From DATKGL01 sp035510455 (GTDB taxonomy: Bacteria; Patescibacteriota; Saccharimonadia; Saccharimonadales; UBA4665), in NCBI GenBank assembly GCA_035510455.1, contig DATKHB010000023.1, positions 24,582 through 88,581 of the forward strand: a stretch of 64,000 nucleotides of DNA, written 5' to 3'. The notes under the pieces are model-generated. The model did not search any database and had not been told where the DNA came from. It saw only the letters and a program-made list of their open reading frames with translations. The number at the start of each line of letters is the position of its first letter. Position 1 is the stretch's first letter. The position numbers and the translations under genes were made by a program. Positions 52,707-60,345 of the stretch are shown piece after piece.

Positions 52707-53795
52707 CTACAGTTTAGATTCAATGAATTCTTTCGAGTTGTTAACAAAAGTATCTATCGAAAAACGACTAGCAGTTTTCGCTATATAGTCTGTATCAAAC
52801 TTGTGGTTACTAAAAGTTTTTAAAACGTTACAAAGCGAGTCTACAGACTGCTCGTCAAAAAACAGTCCATTCTTCCCATCCTCTATGTAATCTAATGCCC
52901 CGCCGTCTTTATAAGCTATGACTGGCGTACCCGCGGCTAGTGCTTCAACAGCCACAATGCCAAAATCATCAACGCCCGGGAAAATCATAGCCTTGGCGGT
53001 TTCCATGTACTGAGCAACGTCTTCATCAATGGCATCGGTAATGAATAAGACGCTGGGACCAGCCATATCGACTAGTTTTTGATGATCTGGACCTTTGCCC
53101 AGAACCGTTAACGGCAGGTTAAGCTTGGTGCAAGCACTTACAGCCAAGTCAATCCGTTTATATGGCGTTTGTCGACCAACGGCCACAAAGCTTTCTCTGT
53201 GATATTTGCTGTCAACGGACTTAAAGCGGCCGATATTAACTGGCGGGTAAATAGTATCTGCCTCACGACCATAATATTTCTTGATCTCTGACTTAGTAAA
53301 ATTAGAGTTGGTTATCAAATAGTTTGGCCTCTGGGCTGCCTTGTGGTCTAACCTTCTCATCGGACCGACTAACAGCCTGAGCCCTAGTCTCCCTAACCAG
53401 TCCCAACGCCCATAGCCAGGGTTTTTCATATAGTCCTCATAGCGCATCCAGTAATAGTGGGTTGGAGCATGGCAGTAGCAAATGTGCATAGTATCCAAAC
53501 TTGTCTTAACAGCTTTGGCTTCGGCTCCACTGGAGGACAACACCAGATCATATTTACTAAGATCTAGTCTGCTAAATGCAAAGTAGCGCAGAACCGGCAA
53601 AATCTTCTTCAATTTCTTAGGCAGGTGCTGAAGCCACAGCGTTCTAACGTCGGCATCTTTGAACCAATCAAGTTCTTTTGGATCATATTGGGAAGTGTAT
53701 ATTGGGGCGTTAGGGTAAAGCTTGTGTAGCTCCAAAACTACCTGTTCGGCACCACCGTAACCTGTCAGCCAATCGCAAACTATAGCCACTCTCAT
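52707..53795 (-). CDS. GT4-family glycosyltransferase
   Basis: A 362-residue GT-B enzyme. MRVAIVCDWLTGYGGAEQVVLEL with the G-G-A-E-x-V loop, CYCHAPTHYYWM, FVAVGRQTPYKRIDLAVSA and VDDFGIVAVEALAAGTPVIAYKDGGALDYI (E-x7-E-like donor site) fit GT4 enzymes related to WbaZ/mannosyltransferases. It lies between the initiating transferase (53801-55243) and glmS, so it may add the second sugar to the undecaprenyl-linked chain. Confidence 0.88.
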   Translation of the reverse strand: MRVAIVCDWLTGYGGAEQVVLELHKLYPNAPIYTSQYDPKELDWFKDADVRTLWLQHLPKKLKKILPVLRYFAFSRLDLSKYDLVLSSSGAEAKAVKTSLDTMHICYCHAPTHYYWMRYEDYMKNPGYGRWDWLGRLGLRLLVGPMRRLDHKAAQRPNYLITNSNFTKSEIKKYYGREADTIYPPVNIGRFKSVDSKYHRESFVAVGRQTPYKRIDLAVSACTKLNLPLTVLGKGPDHQKLVDMAGPSVLFITDAIDEDVAQYMETAKAMIFPGVDDFGIVAVEALAAGTPVIAYKDGGALDYIEDGKNGLFFDEQSVDSLCNVLKTFSNHKFDTDYIAKTASRFSIDTFVNNSKEFIESKL

Positions 53796-53800
53796 TACGT

Positions 53801-55243
53801 TTAAATTGCTCCAGTACGTTTAACAATCATGCGGAAGGTTTTAGCTAGAATCGTCAGATCTAACCAAAAACTCCAGTTTTGGACATAGTAAAGATCAAGT
53901 TTCCGACGCTCTTCAAAACTAATATCTCTCCTGCCGGAAACCTGAGCCAGGCCCGTTAATCCTGACTTTACGCTTAAAATCAGGTTCTTTTTATCTGACT
54001 TTTCCATCTCAAAATCGACCAACGCTCTTGGCCCAACCAGACTAATGTCACCCTTAACGACATTAATTAGTTGGGGTACTTCATCCAGGCTTAGGCTTCT
54101 TAGTACTTGACCAAGCCGGCTAACCATTGGATTATTAGGTAGTTGATCACCTTTCTCTCGATATTTTTTAATAAGTTCAGGTCGTCCCATTTTGGTAAAG
54201 GCTTCTTCCGGCGTTAAAGTGTTGTATTCTGGTTTAAAGGTACGAAATTTATAGATACCCACTCTGTTGTTAAATCGCGACAATCGCTCGTGCTTGAATA
54301 GAATTGGCGATCTGGGGCTGGATAACTTTATAAGCAAAGCGGTAATTATCATAAATGGCGAGGCGATAATCAAACACAGACCTCCAAAAAGCAAATCAAA
54401 CAATCGCTTAACTATTCTGCCCCAACCAAAAAGAGCGGTTTGATGGACAACAATAACCGGTATAGCCGAACGGAATAGCTCAACATCGATGTTGCCCACA
54501 AATAGCTCTGAGTTGCCTGGCACGAAACGGTATAAGATATGGTTCTCCTGCGCGAAATCCAAAATCTCACGATTCTTTTCTTCATCAGAGTACAGTTCGG
54601 TCTGGATAATACCTTGGAGATCATCGGCTTTAATGTGTTTTAGCGATTCACTAAAGCTGCCAAAGACTTTTAAACCGGGATGTTTGTGGGCTATTCTTTG
54701 GTTACCGACTACCCCCACAACCCGATAACCGGATACTCGGCTATCAAATAGAGAGAAAGCGAGTTCGTCAGTTATCCCCGTATCACCAATTAGCACAATA
54801 TTAGTAATGCCGACGTTATAGCTAAACAAAATCGTTCTAACAAATCTGATCAGACTGCGTATCAGTAGCAGATAAATGAACCCAAATATGAACCCAAATA
54901 TTGGTACTAACTTAGCCGGGAAGATTGGATGTTTAGACAAAAAGTTCCAAAAAATTACAAATAACATTCCCAGGAATGAACCAATTAATAGCCGCCCGAT
55001 CTCGCTGAACCGTTTTTCATAGATATTCTTGTCGTACAGACCGATTAGAGCAAAAATGATTATCCAAAACGGCAGTAATCCTATAAAAACCAAGAGATAT
55101 GTCGTGATATGTATGGGATGGGCTACGGGTGTGTTGAATAATTTGGCTCGAACAAGATAAGCGGTGATAAAAGCCAGAACCAATGCTAATACATCTCCAA
55201 GAACCAAAAATGAATTGTAGATCAGAGTAACATTATTTTTCAT
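53801..55243 (-). CDS. Undecaprenyl-phosphate sugar phosphotransferase (WbaP/WcaJ-like)
   Basis: About 480 residues from ATG 55243; an ATG at 55285 would place the start only two bases from the divergent gene and is disfavoured. Four to five N-terminal helices and a CoA-binding-like middle region (residues about 140-260) precede the catalytic domain with KRLFDLLFGG, IYKFRTFK, LSLDEVPQLINVVKGDISLVGPR and TGLAQVSGR. This is the polyisoprenyl-phosphate hexose-1-phosphate transferase family. It starts glycan assembly by moving a sugar phosphate onto undecaprenyl phosphate. It is the first gene of the operon ending in rmlA. Confidence 0.92.
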   Translation of the reverse strand: MKNNVTLIYNSFLVLGDVLALVLAFITAYLVRAKLFNTPVAHPIHITTYLLVFIGLLPFWIIIFALIGLYDKNIYEKRFSEIGRLLIGSFLGMLFVIFWNFLSKHPIFPAKLVPIFGFIFGFIYLLLIRSLIRFVRTILFSYNVGITNIVLIGDTGITDELAFSLFDSRVSGYRVVGVVGNQRIAHKHPGLKVFGSFSESLKHIKADDLQGIIQTELYSDEEKNREILDFAQENHILYRFVPGNSELFVGNIDVELFRSAIPVIVVHQTALFGWGRIVKRLFDLLFGGLCLIIASPFMIITALLIKLSSPRSPILFKHERLSRFNNRVGIYKFRTFKPEYNTLTPEEAFTKMGRPELIKKYREKGDQLPNNPMVSRLGQVLRSLSLDEVPQLINVVKGDISLVGPRALVDFEMEKSDKKNLILSVKSGLTGLAQVSGRRDISFEERRKLDLYYVQNWSFWLDLTILAKTFRMIVKRTGAI

Positions 55244-55287
55244 TGCGAGTTTTTGAGGATATTTCCTTATACTAGATTGTAGCATTT

Positions 55288-56625
55288 ATGAAGCCGATCA
55301 TCAGTCTTAAACCATCCCGAGTCCTTAACCTAATTGTCGCTGCTGTGTTAGTTTGGGTGCCGTTTGCAGCTTTTTTCACTACTTGGCTGGCTAGCGGAAT
55401 CGGGCACTATACCATTCTTAGGGGGTTAGAAGACGTAGTCGTCGTAGTCGGCGCGCTGGTGGCAACGGTTATCTTATTCCAAAAACCACGGCTTTGGGAG
55501 AAATTAAGAAACCAACAGGTAACCTGGCTGGTAGTTGCCTATACGGTCCTAGAAATTACTTTGGGACTGGTAGCGCTAGCTAGACACGATGTCAACGCTA
55601 AGGCTCTAGGCTATGGCCTGCTTGTGAATCTACGCTTCTTAGGGTTTTTCATTGTATGCCTTGTGGCCGCTAGCCAGTCTAGCTGGCTTGTAAAAAAATG
55701 GAAGGCTCTTGTGCTGATCCCAGCTAGTGTAGTTATTGCTTTTGGGCTAGTCGAACATTTTGTTTTGTCTTATGACTTTTTGAGCCATTTTGGCTATAGC
55801 CTAAAAACCATCGCGCCTTATGAAACGGTCAACAGTAGCATCAACTACGTTCGGATTTTCTCGACTCTTCGAGGATCGGATCCTTTTGGCGCCTACTTGG
55901 TATTAATAATTAGTTTGGTCTTGGTTTTAATACTTAAGTCTAAAGTGCTAAAACAGAGGTTAATTTACGGTCTTCTGCTGCTTGGGGCTCTGATCGATTT
56001 ATTTTATAGCTATTCACGTAGTGCTTGGATAGGAGCAGCCTTGAGCGTAGCCTTGTTGCTGATCGGGCATAATATCGTCAATAGGCGAGGCCGAAGGATC
56101 TTGGGTCTGGCGCTGGTCGTGATACTTATAGCGGTTAGCTCATCATTTTTTGTTCTCAGAAATAATCTGACGTTTCAAACTGACATTTTGCATACTAATA
56201 GCGACTCGCTCATACCCACTAGCTCTAATCAGGGGCATTTAACGGCTCTAAAATCTGGCCTAAAAGATATAGTACATCAGCCGCTAGGTCGAGGGCCGGG
56301 GACTGCCGGTCCGGCTTCAGTCTATAATCTAGCGCCTCCTAGAATAGCCGAGGATTACTTCATACAAATCGGCCAGGAAGTTGGCTGGATCGGAATTGTA
56401 CTTTTCATCTTGATAAATTGGCTGGTCGCCAAAGGCTTATATCTGTATAAATTCGATTATTTGGCTTTAGGGCTGCTGTCCGCTCTAATTGGTATAACTT
56501 TTATAAATTTGGTGTCTCACGCTTGGACGGACAATACCCTTAGCTATTTGTGGTGGGGGCTAGCCGGCATAGCATTATCGCCGGTTCTATCGAGTTTGAA
56601 GGCGAAAACACGTGCCCCGAAGTAA
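55288..56625 (+). CDS. O-antigen ligase/polymerase-like membrane protein
   Basis: A 445-residue protein with about twelve membrane helices. The stretch LIDLFYSYSRSAWIGAALSVALLLIG and a long outer loop with GHLTALKSGLKDIVHQPLGRGPGTAG are the Wzy-C/WaaL pattern, which includes the conserved arginines and the loop histidine. Such proteins join or polymerise undecaprenyl-linked glycans outside the membrane. It diverges from the initiating-transferase gene. In a presumed single-membrane cell the acceptor might be wall or protein, which cannot be judged here. Confidence 0.8.
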   Translation: MKPIISLKPSRVLNLIVAAVLVWVPFAAFFTTWLASGIGHYTILRGLEDVVVVVGALVATVILFQKPRLWEKLRNQQVTWLVVAYTVLEITLGLVALARHDVNAKALGYGLLVNLRFLGFFIVCLVAASQSSWLVKKWKALVLIPASVVIAFGLVEHFVLSYDFLSHFGYSLKTIAPYETVNSSINYVRIFSTLRGSDPFGAYLVLIISLVLVLILKSKVLKQRLIYGLLLLGALIDLFYSYSRSAWIGAALSVALLLIGHNIVNRRGRRILGLALVVILIAVSSSFFVLRNNLTFQTDILHTNSDSLIPTSSNQGHLTALKSGLKDIVHQPLGRGPGTAGPASVYNLAPPRIAEDYFIQIGQEVGWIGIVLFILINWLVAKGLYLYKFDYLALGLLSALIGITFINLVSHAWTDNTLSYLWWGLAGIALSPVLSSLKAKTRAPK

Positions 56626-57049
56626 ACTCCGATCTATTACTATCCAGTTTGTGGAATATCTAATCGGCGGCGGTGTATATTTTTGGGTCGGTTACGGCGT
56701 TTTTGCAATTTGCTACAGCGGGCTTCACTGGTATTGGCTGTGGGCCAAGCTCCTGGCGGACGTTATCGGCTGGACGCTAGGCTTTTTTATCCAGCGCTAT
56801 TGGGCCTTTAGAAATCCGAAACTCAATAAACTTAACAAGGCGGTGACTGGGCGATACATTGCAATTACTCTGTTCAACTTCTTAATTGATTACCTGATCG
56901 TCGGGGGGCTTAGAGCCTTAGGCGTAACTCCCTATATTGGTCTGTTCGTATCCTCTGGGTTCTTTACGGTCTGGAATTATTTGTGGTATCGCTTCTGGGT
57001 ATTTAATCCTACAATAAAAACACCAAACCATAATGAGCGAAACGATTAG
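56612..57049 (+). CDS. GtrA-family membrane protein
   Basis: A 145-residue protein starting with GTG inside the end of the previous gene. Four helices, with IQFVEYLIGGGVYFWVGYGVF and FFIQRYWAFRNPK between the second and third helix, match GtrA/DPMS-linked flippase-like proteins (the F-x-x-x-R-x-W-x-F motif). GtrA proteins are thought to help move undecaprenyl-phosphate sugars across the membrane. It could serve the GT2 enzyme at 44367. Confidence 0.85.
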   Translation: MPRSKLRSITIQFVEYLIGGGVYFWVGYGVFAICYSGLHWYWLWAKLLADVIGWTLGFFIQRYWAFRNPKLNKLNKAVTGRYIAITLFNFLIDYLIVGGLRALGVTPYIGLFVSSGFFTVWNYLWYRFWVFNPTIKTPNHNERND

Positions 57050-57494
57050 ACCCACCAAAAAACAAAAGGAACTTTTAGAGTTCATAGAGAAATTTATCGC
57101 TGAACGCGGTTATAGCCCGAGTTATAGGGAGATTATGAACGGGCTTGACTATACGTCGGTAGCGACCGTAGCGCTCCACGTTAACAACCTTATTCAAAGG
57201 GGGCATCTTAAAAAACGCGATCATAACGCCCGGTCTCTAGAAGTGGTGCACGGCAATGAACCAGCTAAAATATCAACAAATCAGGTTCAGCCAGCCGAGG
57301 GAAAATGGCTAATAGAGAAGGTTGACTATTTTTTTAAACGGGTTGAACAAATTGCCCAGCCAACCGCTGTCCAAACTGACGAACTTTACGTCCTAATTGG
57401 TGCACTAAAAGTTCTAGGCCTGGATGGAGCAGCCCAAAGTTTTATCGGGCGGCTAAGTAAGATCAAAAAGGCTAACCCTAAAAGTAATATCTAA
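57033..57494 (+). CDS. LexA-like DNA-binding protein lacking the peptidase domain
   Basis: A 153-residue protein that overlaps the GtrA gene. Residues about 8-72 match the LexA winged-helix domain: TKKQKELLEFIEKFIAERGYSP-SYREI, then SVATVALHVNNLIQRGHLKKR. LexA has a C-terminal S24 peptidase with a Ser-Lys pair, about 200 residues in all; here there is no such domain, only about 80 helical residues with LYVLIGALKVLGLDGAA. It could be a repressor that cannot self-cleave, answering to a signal other than RecA. Target operator not identified. Confidence 0.8.
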   Translation: MSETIRPTKKQKELLEFIEKFIAERGYSPSYREIMNGLDYTSVATVALHVNNLIQRGHLKKRDHNARSLEVVHGNEPAKISTNQVQPAEGKWLIEKVDYFFKRVEQIAQPTAVQTDELYVLIGALKVLGLDGAAQSFIGRLSKIKKANPKSNI

Positions 57495-57499
57495 AAATG

Positions 57500-57913
57500 C
57501 TAGTGATCCAAGCCGTACTCAGCAGCAATCTGTGATTGAGCTATTAACCACGGATCCATACTGGCCTCGACTCTAGTGCGTGCGGCAGGGCTTAGATCAC
57601 CGAGTTCATCTAGCTCTGCCATTTTCAACATGGTTTCCATTATGACATCTAGAGGAACTCGTTGCTCACCACTTTTATGGAGACCAGGAGTTTGTGCCCA
57701 GGCTGTTGATAGGGCGTCCGCGGCCCCTAATAGATATAATCTCGCTAAGCTGACCTCGCCTATATTCTTAAACGCTGTTTTGTGGGCGTTCCCGGCACCA
57801 TCGGTGCCCACGGGTGCAGCATTGGCAATCTCGGCAATCATGACATAAACTTCTCTAGATCTTCTTAAAGTTTCTTCAGGTACAGAATCTGGATACTGAT
57901 TTGCGCCAGTCAT
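57500..57913 (-). CDS. Hypothetical protein, no recognised family
   Basis: About 137 residues from ATG 57913 (MTGANQYPDS), which has GAGGAG seven bases upstream; an upstream in-frame ATG at 57970 lacks this. It is helical with no membrane segment: a middle helix EVSLARLYLLGAADALSTAWAQ, then PLDVIMETMLKMAELDELGDLSP. The leader helix carries ILR-type acidic/basic alternation. It is convergent with the LexA-like gene, five bases away. A soluble helical protein of unknown role. Confidence 0.65.
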   Translation of the reverse strand: MTGANQYPDSVPEETLRRSREVYVMIAEIANAAPVGTDGAGNAHKTAFKNIGEVSLARLYLLGAADALSTAWAQTPGLHKSGEQRVPLDVIMETMLKMAELDELGDLSPAARTRVEASMDPWLIAQSQIAAEYGLDH

Positions 57914-58022
57914 TTTTACTCCTCGGTAGCTCGTAAATAATATCGAGGATTCTAACATATAGTTGCGCATACATCAATTCGGTATATAGATAAGCGTTGG
58001 TATCACAGAACGTCGGCGGGGC

Positions 58023-58634
58023 TTAAGAAAGTAACCCCACTACGTTGCCTAATACTTCGGCAATAGCCCTACTGTAATTTACTCGTATTATGCTCTTTCT
58101 CACTTCAGGGGGTAGATCATCGGGTAATTCTTCGCCAACACTTTCTTCACTTAATGGTTTATCAAGGACCGTAATTTGAACCGGCCCGCGTACTTGCTTT
58201 ACACCAACAAAACATAAACGCTGATGAGGGCGGTCAACGGTTAGATAGGTCACCCAATCACCGGCGGTAGGCGGAGCTACCTGAATTTGATGATGCTCAT
58301 AACCCAAATTAACCTTTCCCTGATTTCTCCAAGGTTTTTGTCTAGGTCTTTCTCTCTTGGGCGCACGTCTAAAACTGCCCACTACTTCAACTAGAGGGTT
58401 ATTGTCGTCACCAGGGACGACTAGCTTGTGCTCATAATCAATATCTTCATCCTCTGGAAGTGTACAATCCGGGATGGTAGGGTCACGATCATTTAAACTC
58501 CATAGCCGATGAAAGAAATCGATTATGTCTTTAGTCCCAAGCGAAACGTTGGGGTTTTCGGGCAGTAAAGGCAGCCAACAGTTAGCTCGACCAAGTCTTG
58601 AAGTTTCTTGATTATTAGTTTCGCGGTCACTCAC
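58023..58634 (-). CDS. Hypothetical soluble protein
   Basis: A 203-residue protein without signal peptide or membrane helices. Residues 30-45 form a helix (DIIDFFHRLWSLND), residues about 85-120 are strongly basic (RAPKRERPRQKPWRNQGK), then a beta-rich part (GDWVTYLTVDRPHQRLCFVGVK). Acidic PEDEDIDYEH lies between. No known family is recognised. It is the first gene of a minus-strand run with the gene at 57500, separated by 109 bases. Confidence 0.6.
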   Translation of the reverse strand: MSDRETNNQETSRLGRANCWLPLLPENPNVSLGTKDIIDFFHRLWSLNDRDPTIPDCTLPEDEDIDYEHKLVVPGDDNNPLVEVVGSFRRAPKRERPRQKPWRNQGKVNLGYEHHQIQVAPPTAGDWVTYLTVDRPHQRLCFVGVKQVRGPVQITVLDKPLSEESVGEELPDDLPPEVRKSIIRVNYSRAIAEVLGNVVGLLS

Positions 58635-58791
58635 GCTTTTTCTCCATCAATGATAATTATCCACCGTAGCTGTACTATTACAAGCATTAGCCCGTTGACG
58701 GTAATACATAATTAGCAATTATTGCCCTAATCTAGGTATCGTTCATACGTCTTATAATAACGGCAGATTAATGTAATAATATAGTGGATTT

Positions 58792-59361
58792 ATGTCAAAA
58801 TTATATATCCCAGTTTTAGCCGGCACCACGCGGGAACAAAGAAAAAGCATTTTTGCTGCCCGGCTCGTAGAAGAGGTTGGCAAAACATTTGAAGAAGTCG
58901 AAACCGAGCTTATCGATCCCAAAGACTTTAATTTCCCCGGAGACGGTAACGACCCTGAGGGCAAAGACCCCAGATATACAGAGATAACCAAACGCGCCGA
59001 TGGTTTCTTTATTGTAACTCCCGAATATAACCACAGTTTTCCGGGGTCACTTAAAAGAATGCTCGATAGCGAACTCGGGAACTATATGCATAAGTCAGTT
59101 GCCTTTGCTGGCGCCTCGTCAGGCCAATGGGGCGGTGTCCGGGCGATCGAAGCTCTAGTAAATTCTGTTAGAGAAATGGGGCTAGTCGCCTCGTTTACAG
59201 ACATGCAATTCCCTAAAGTCCAGGAACTATTTGATGAGCGGGGCGTGCTACTAAATCCAAACTACAAAGAATATGTTAAGGGGGCTTGGATAGAACTCAT
59301 TTGGCTATCAAGTGTTTTGAAATACGGCCGAGAGAATTTACCAAACAAACACCATAGCTGA
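58792..59361 (+). CDS. NADPH-dependent FMN reductase family protein
   Basis: A 189-residue flavodoxin-like protein. VLAGTTREQRKS is the FMN phosphate-binding loop, and FFIVTPEYNHSFPGSLKRMLD and SSGQWGGVRAIEAL are signatures of the FMN_red family, which includes quinone and azo reductases. It reduces FMN or quinones with NADPH. No ribosome-binding site precedes ATG 58792; a TATAGT about seven bases upstream could again give a leaderless transcript. Confidence 0.88.
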   Translation: MSKLYIPVLAGTTREQRKSIFAARLVEEVGKTFEEVETELIDPKDFNFPGDGNDPEGKDPRYTEITKRADGFFIVTPEYNHSFPGSLKRMLDSELGNYMHKSVAFAGASSGQWGGVRAIEALVNSVREMGLVASFTDMQFPKVQELFDERGVLLNPNYKEYVKGAWIELIWLSSVLKYGRENLPNKHHS

Positions 59362-59399
59362 GACATGTTGTATAATCAGCTAAATTAAAGGTTTTTGAT

Positions 59400-60137
59400 A
59401 TGTCGGTCGAAAAGCTAGTAGAGACAATTGCAGACGAGGCAAAGAATTATCCGCTCAGTGATGAGGTTAGACAGGTTCTAGGTGACACGGTGTTGGTTTC
59501 AACTATCGGACCTTTTTTAACGGGCAAGACAACGGCCATGCTTCAAGCCGAAAAAAAGGCATCGGATTTCTCTATCGTCCATGGCTTTACGACTCGTCCC
59601 GGCAGGCCGTGGGAACCAGATGACGTCTATCGTCTCCTGCCTCACACCGAAGAGAGCTTAGAAGGCATTTTAGACTCCTTGCGCGACGGCCAACTTGTCC
59701 AAATTGCGGTTCATCCTTCTACCGGATATGTTTATGGATCCGACGCTAGGGATTACAAAAATAGATACTCAATGCTCGCGACACTGGCTTCTGTCATGGA
59801 AGGCTTAAGATCTATACCATTCGGGGGCGTTAAAGAGATTGCCATGGCCACTTTGCCGCCAGATTGGTGGGGCAGAGTAAATGAATTTGCCAAAGTGGTT
59901 GGGGCAGAAGAAATTAGAAAGCGCCTTTCAGAAGGAATCTTTAGCTTGGAGTGGTCACTTGACCAAGACGACAAAATACCATGGGTGATTAACGATAACG
60001 GTCATCTTGATGAAGCGGTTGATAATATTATTGGTATAGCTCGGGGAGAACAGGGAGCAAATCCGCATAATCGCTGGGTTGGAGAGGTATTGCTTAAATC
60101 CATCAAAGAACGGCGGTCGTTATGGGCAGCAGCATAA
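59400..60137 (+). CDS. Guanylate-kinase-like P-loop protein
   Basis: A 245-residue protein. GPFLTGKTT at residues about 36-44 is a Walker A loop. FTTRPGRPWEPDDVYRLLPH and VHPSTGYVYGSD occupy the positions of the GMP-binding loops of guanylate kinase, and PWVINDNGHLDEAVDNIIGIA fits its C-terminal nucleotide region. There is no separate lid match that would confirm GMP as substrate. It could be a nucleotide kinase of altered specificity or a P-loop regulator. TATAAT at 59371-59376 and AAAGG before the ATG give it its own expression signals. It precedes the riboswitch gene by 208 bases. Confidence 0.7.
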   Translation: MSVEKLVETIADEAKNYPLSDEVRQVLGDTVLVSTIGPFLTGKTTAMLQAEKKASDFSIVHGFTTRPGRPWEPDDVYRLLPHTEESLEGILDSLRDGQLVQIAVHPSTGYVYGSDARDYKNRYSMLATLASVMEGLRSIPFGGVKEIAMATLPPDWWGRVNEFAKVVGAEEIRKRLSEGIFSLEWSLDQDDKIPWVINDNGHLDEAVDNIIGIARGEQGANPHNRWVGEVLLKSIKERRSLWAAA

Positions 60138-60170
60138 TATTATTAGTGCGAGTTCATAATGTACGTGATA

Positions 60171-60281
60171 TTCTATAGGCACTTAACAATATAAACGTGA
60201 GCTGGAAGTCGGTGAGAATCCGACACTGTGCCGCAACGGTGAGGAGCAAGCAAGCTACCAAGTCCGATACAGCTTATAGAA
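60171..60281 (+). ncRNA. Cobalamin-family riboswitch aptamer
   Basis: The core has the cobalamin-riboswitch layout. GGAA (60204-60207) is followed by a hairpin GTCGG/CCGAC (60208-60212 with 60220-60224), then TGCCGCAACGGTG (60229-60241), which matches the conserved CCGCAAC-x-GTG box. The 3' conserved box reads AGTCCGATAC (60261-60270), close to the canonical AGTCAGGATAC form. The closing stem P1 is 9 pairs between TTCTATAGG (60171-60179) and CTTATAGAA (60273-60281), with one G-U pair. It would bind adenosyl- or another corrinoid. Confidence 0.82.
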
Positions 60282-60285
60282 AAGT

Positions 60286-60344
60286 CTCCCGAGCAGGAGC
60301 GATCAGCAAAGTATTTTTGTCCCTAGCTCGGAGCTAGGGTTTTT
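60286..60344 (+). promoter_or_regulatory. Riboswitch expression platform: hairpin holding the SD, terminator-like
   Basis: CCCTAGCT (60321-60328) pairs with AGCTAGGG (60332-60339), and five T residues follow (60340-60344). The 3' arm contains AGGG six bases before the ATG at 60346, so the same hairpin can hide the ribosome-binding site or act as a terminator. CTCCCGAG (60286-60293) can pair with CTCGGAG (60327-60333) with one bulge, providing an alternative structure that would open the hairpin. Confidence 0.72.
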
Positions 60345-60345
60345 A

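Noticed and set aside
60171..60344. tRNA-like or tmRNA-like RNA gene
   Set aside because: The fold matches cobalamin-riboswitch elements; there is no cloverleaf, T-arm GGTTC-type box or CCA end.
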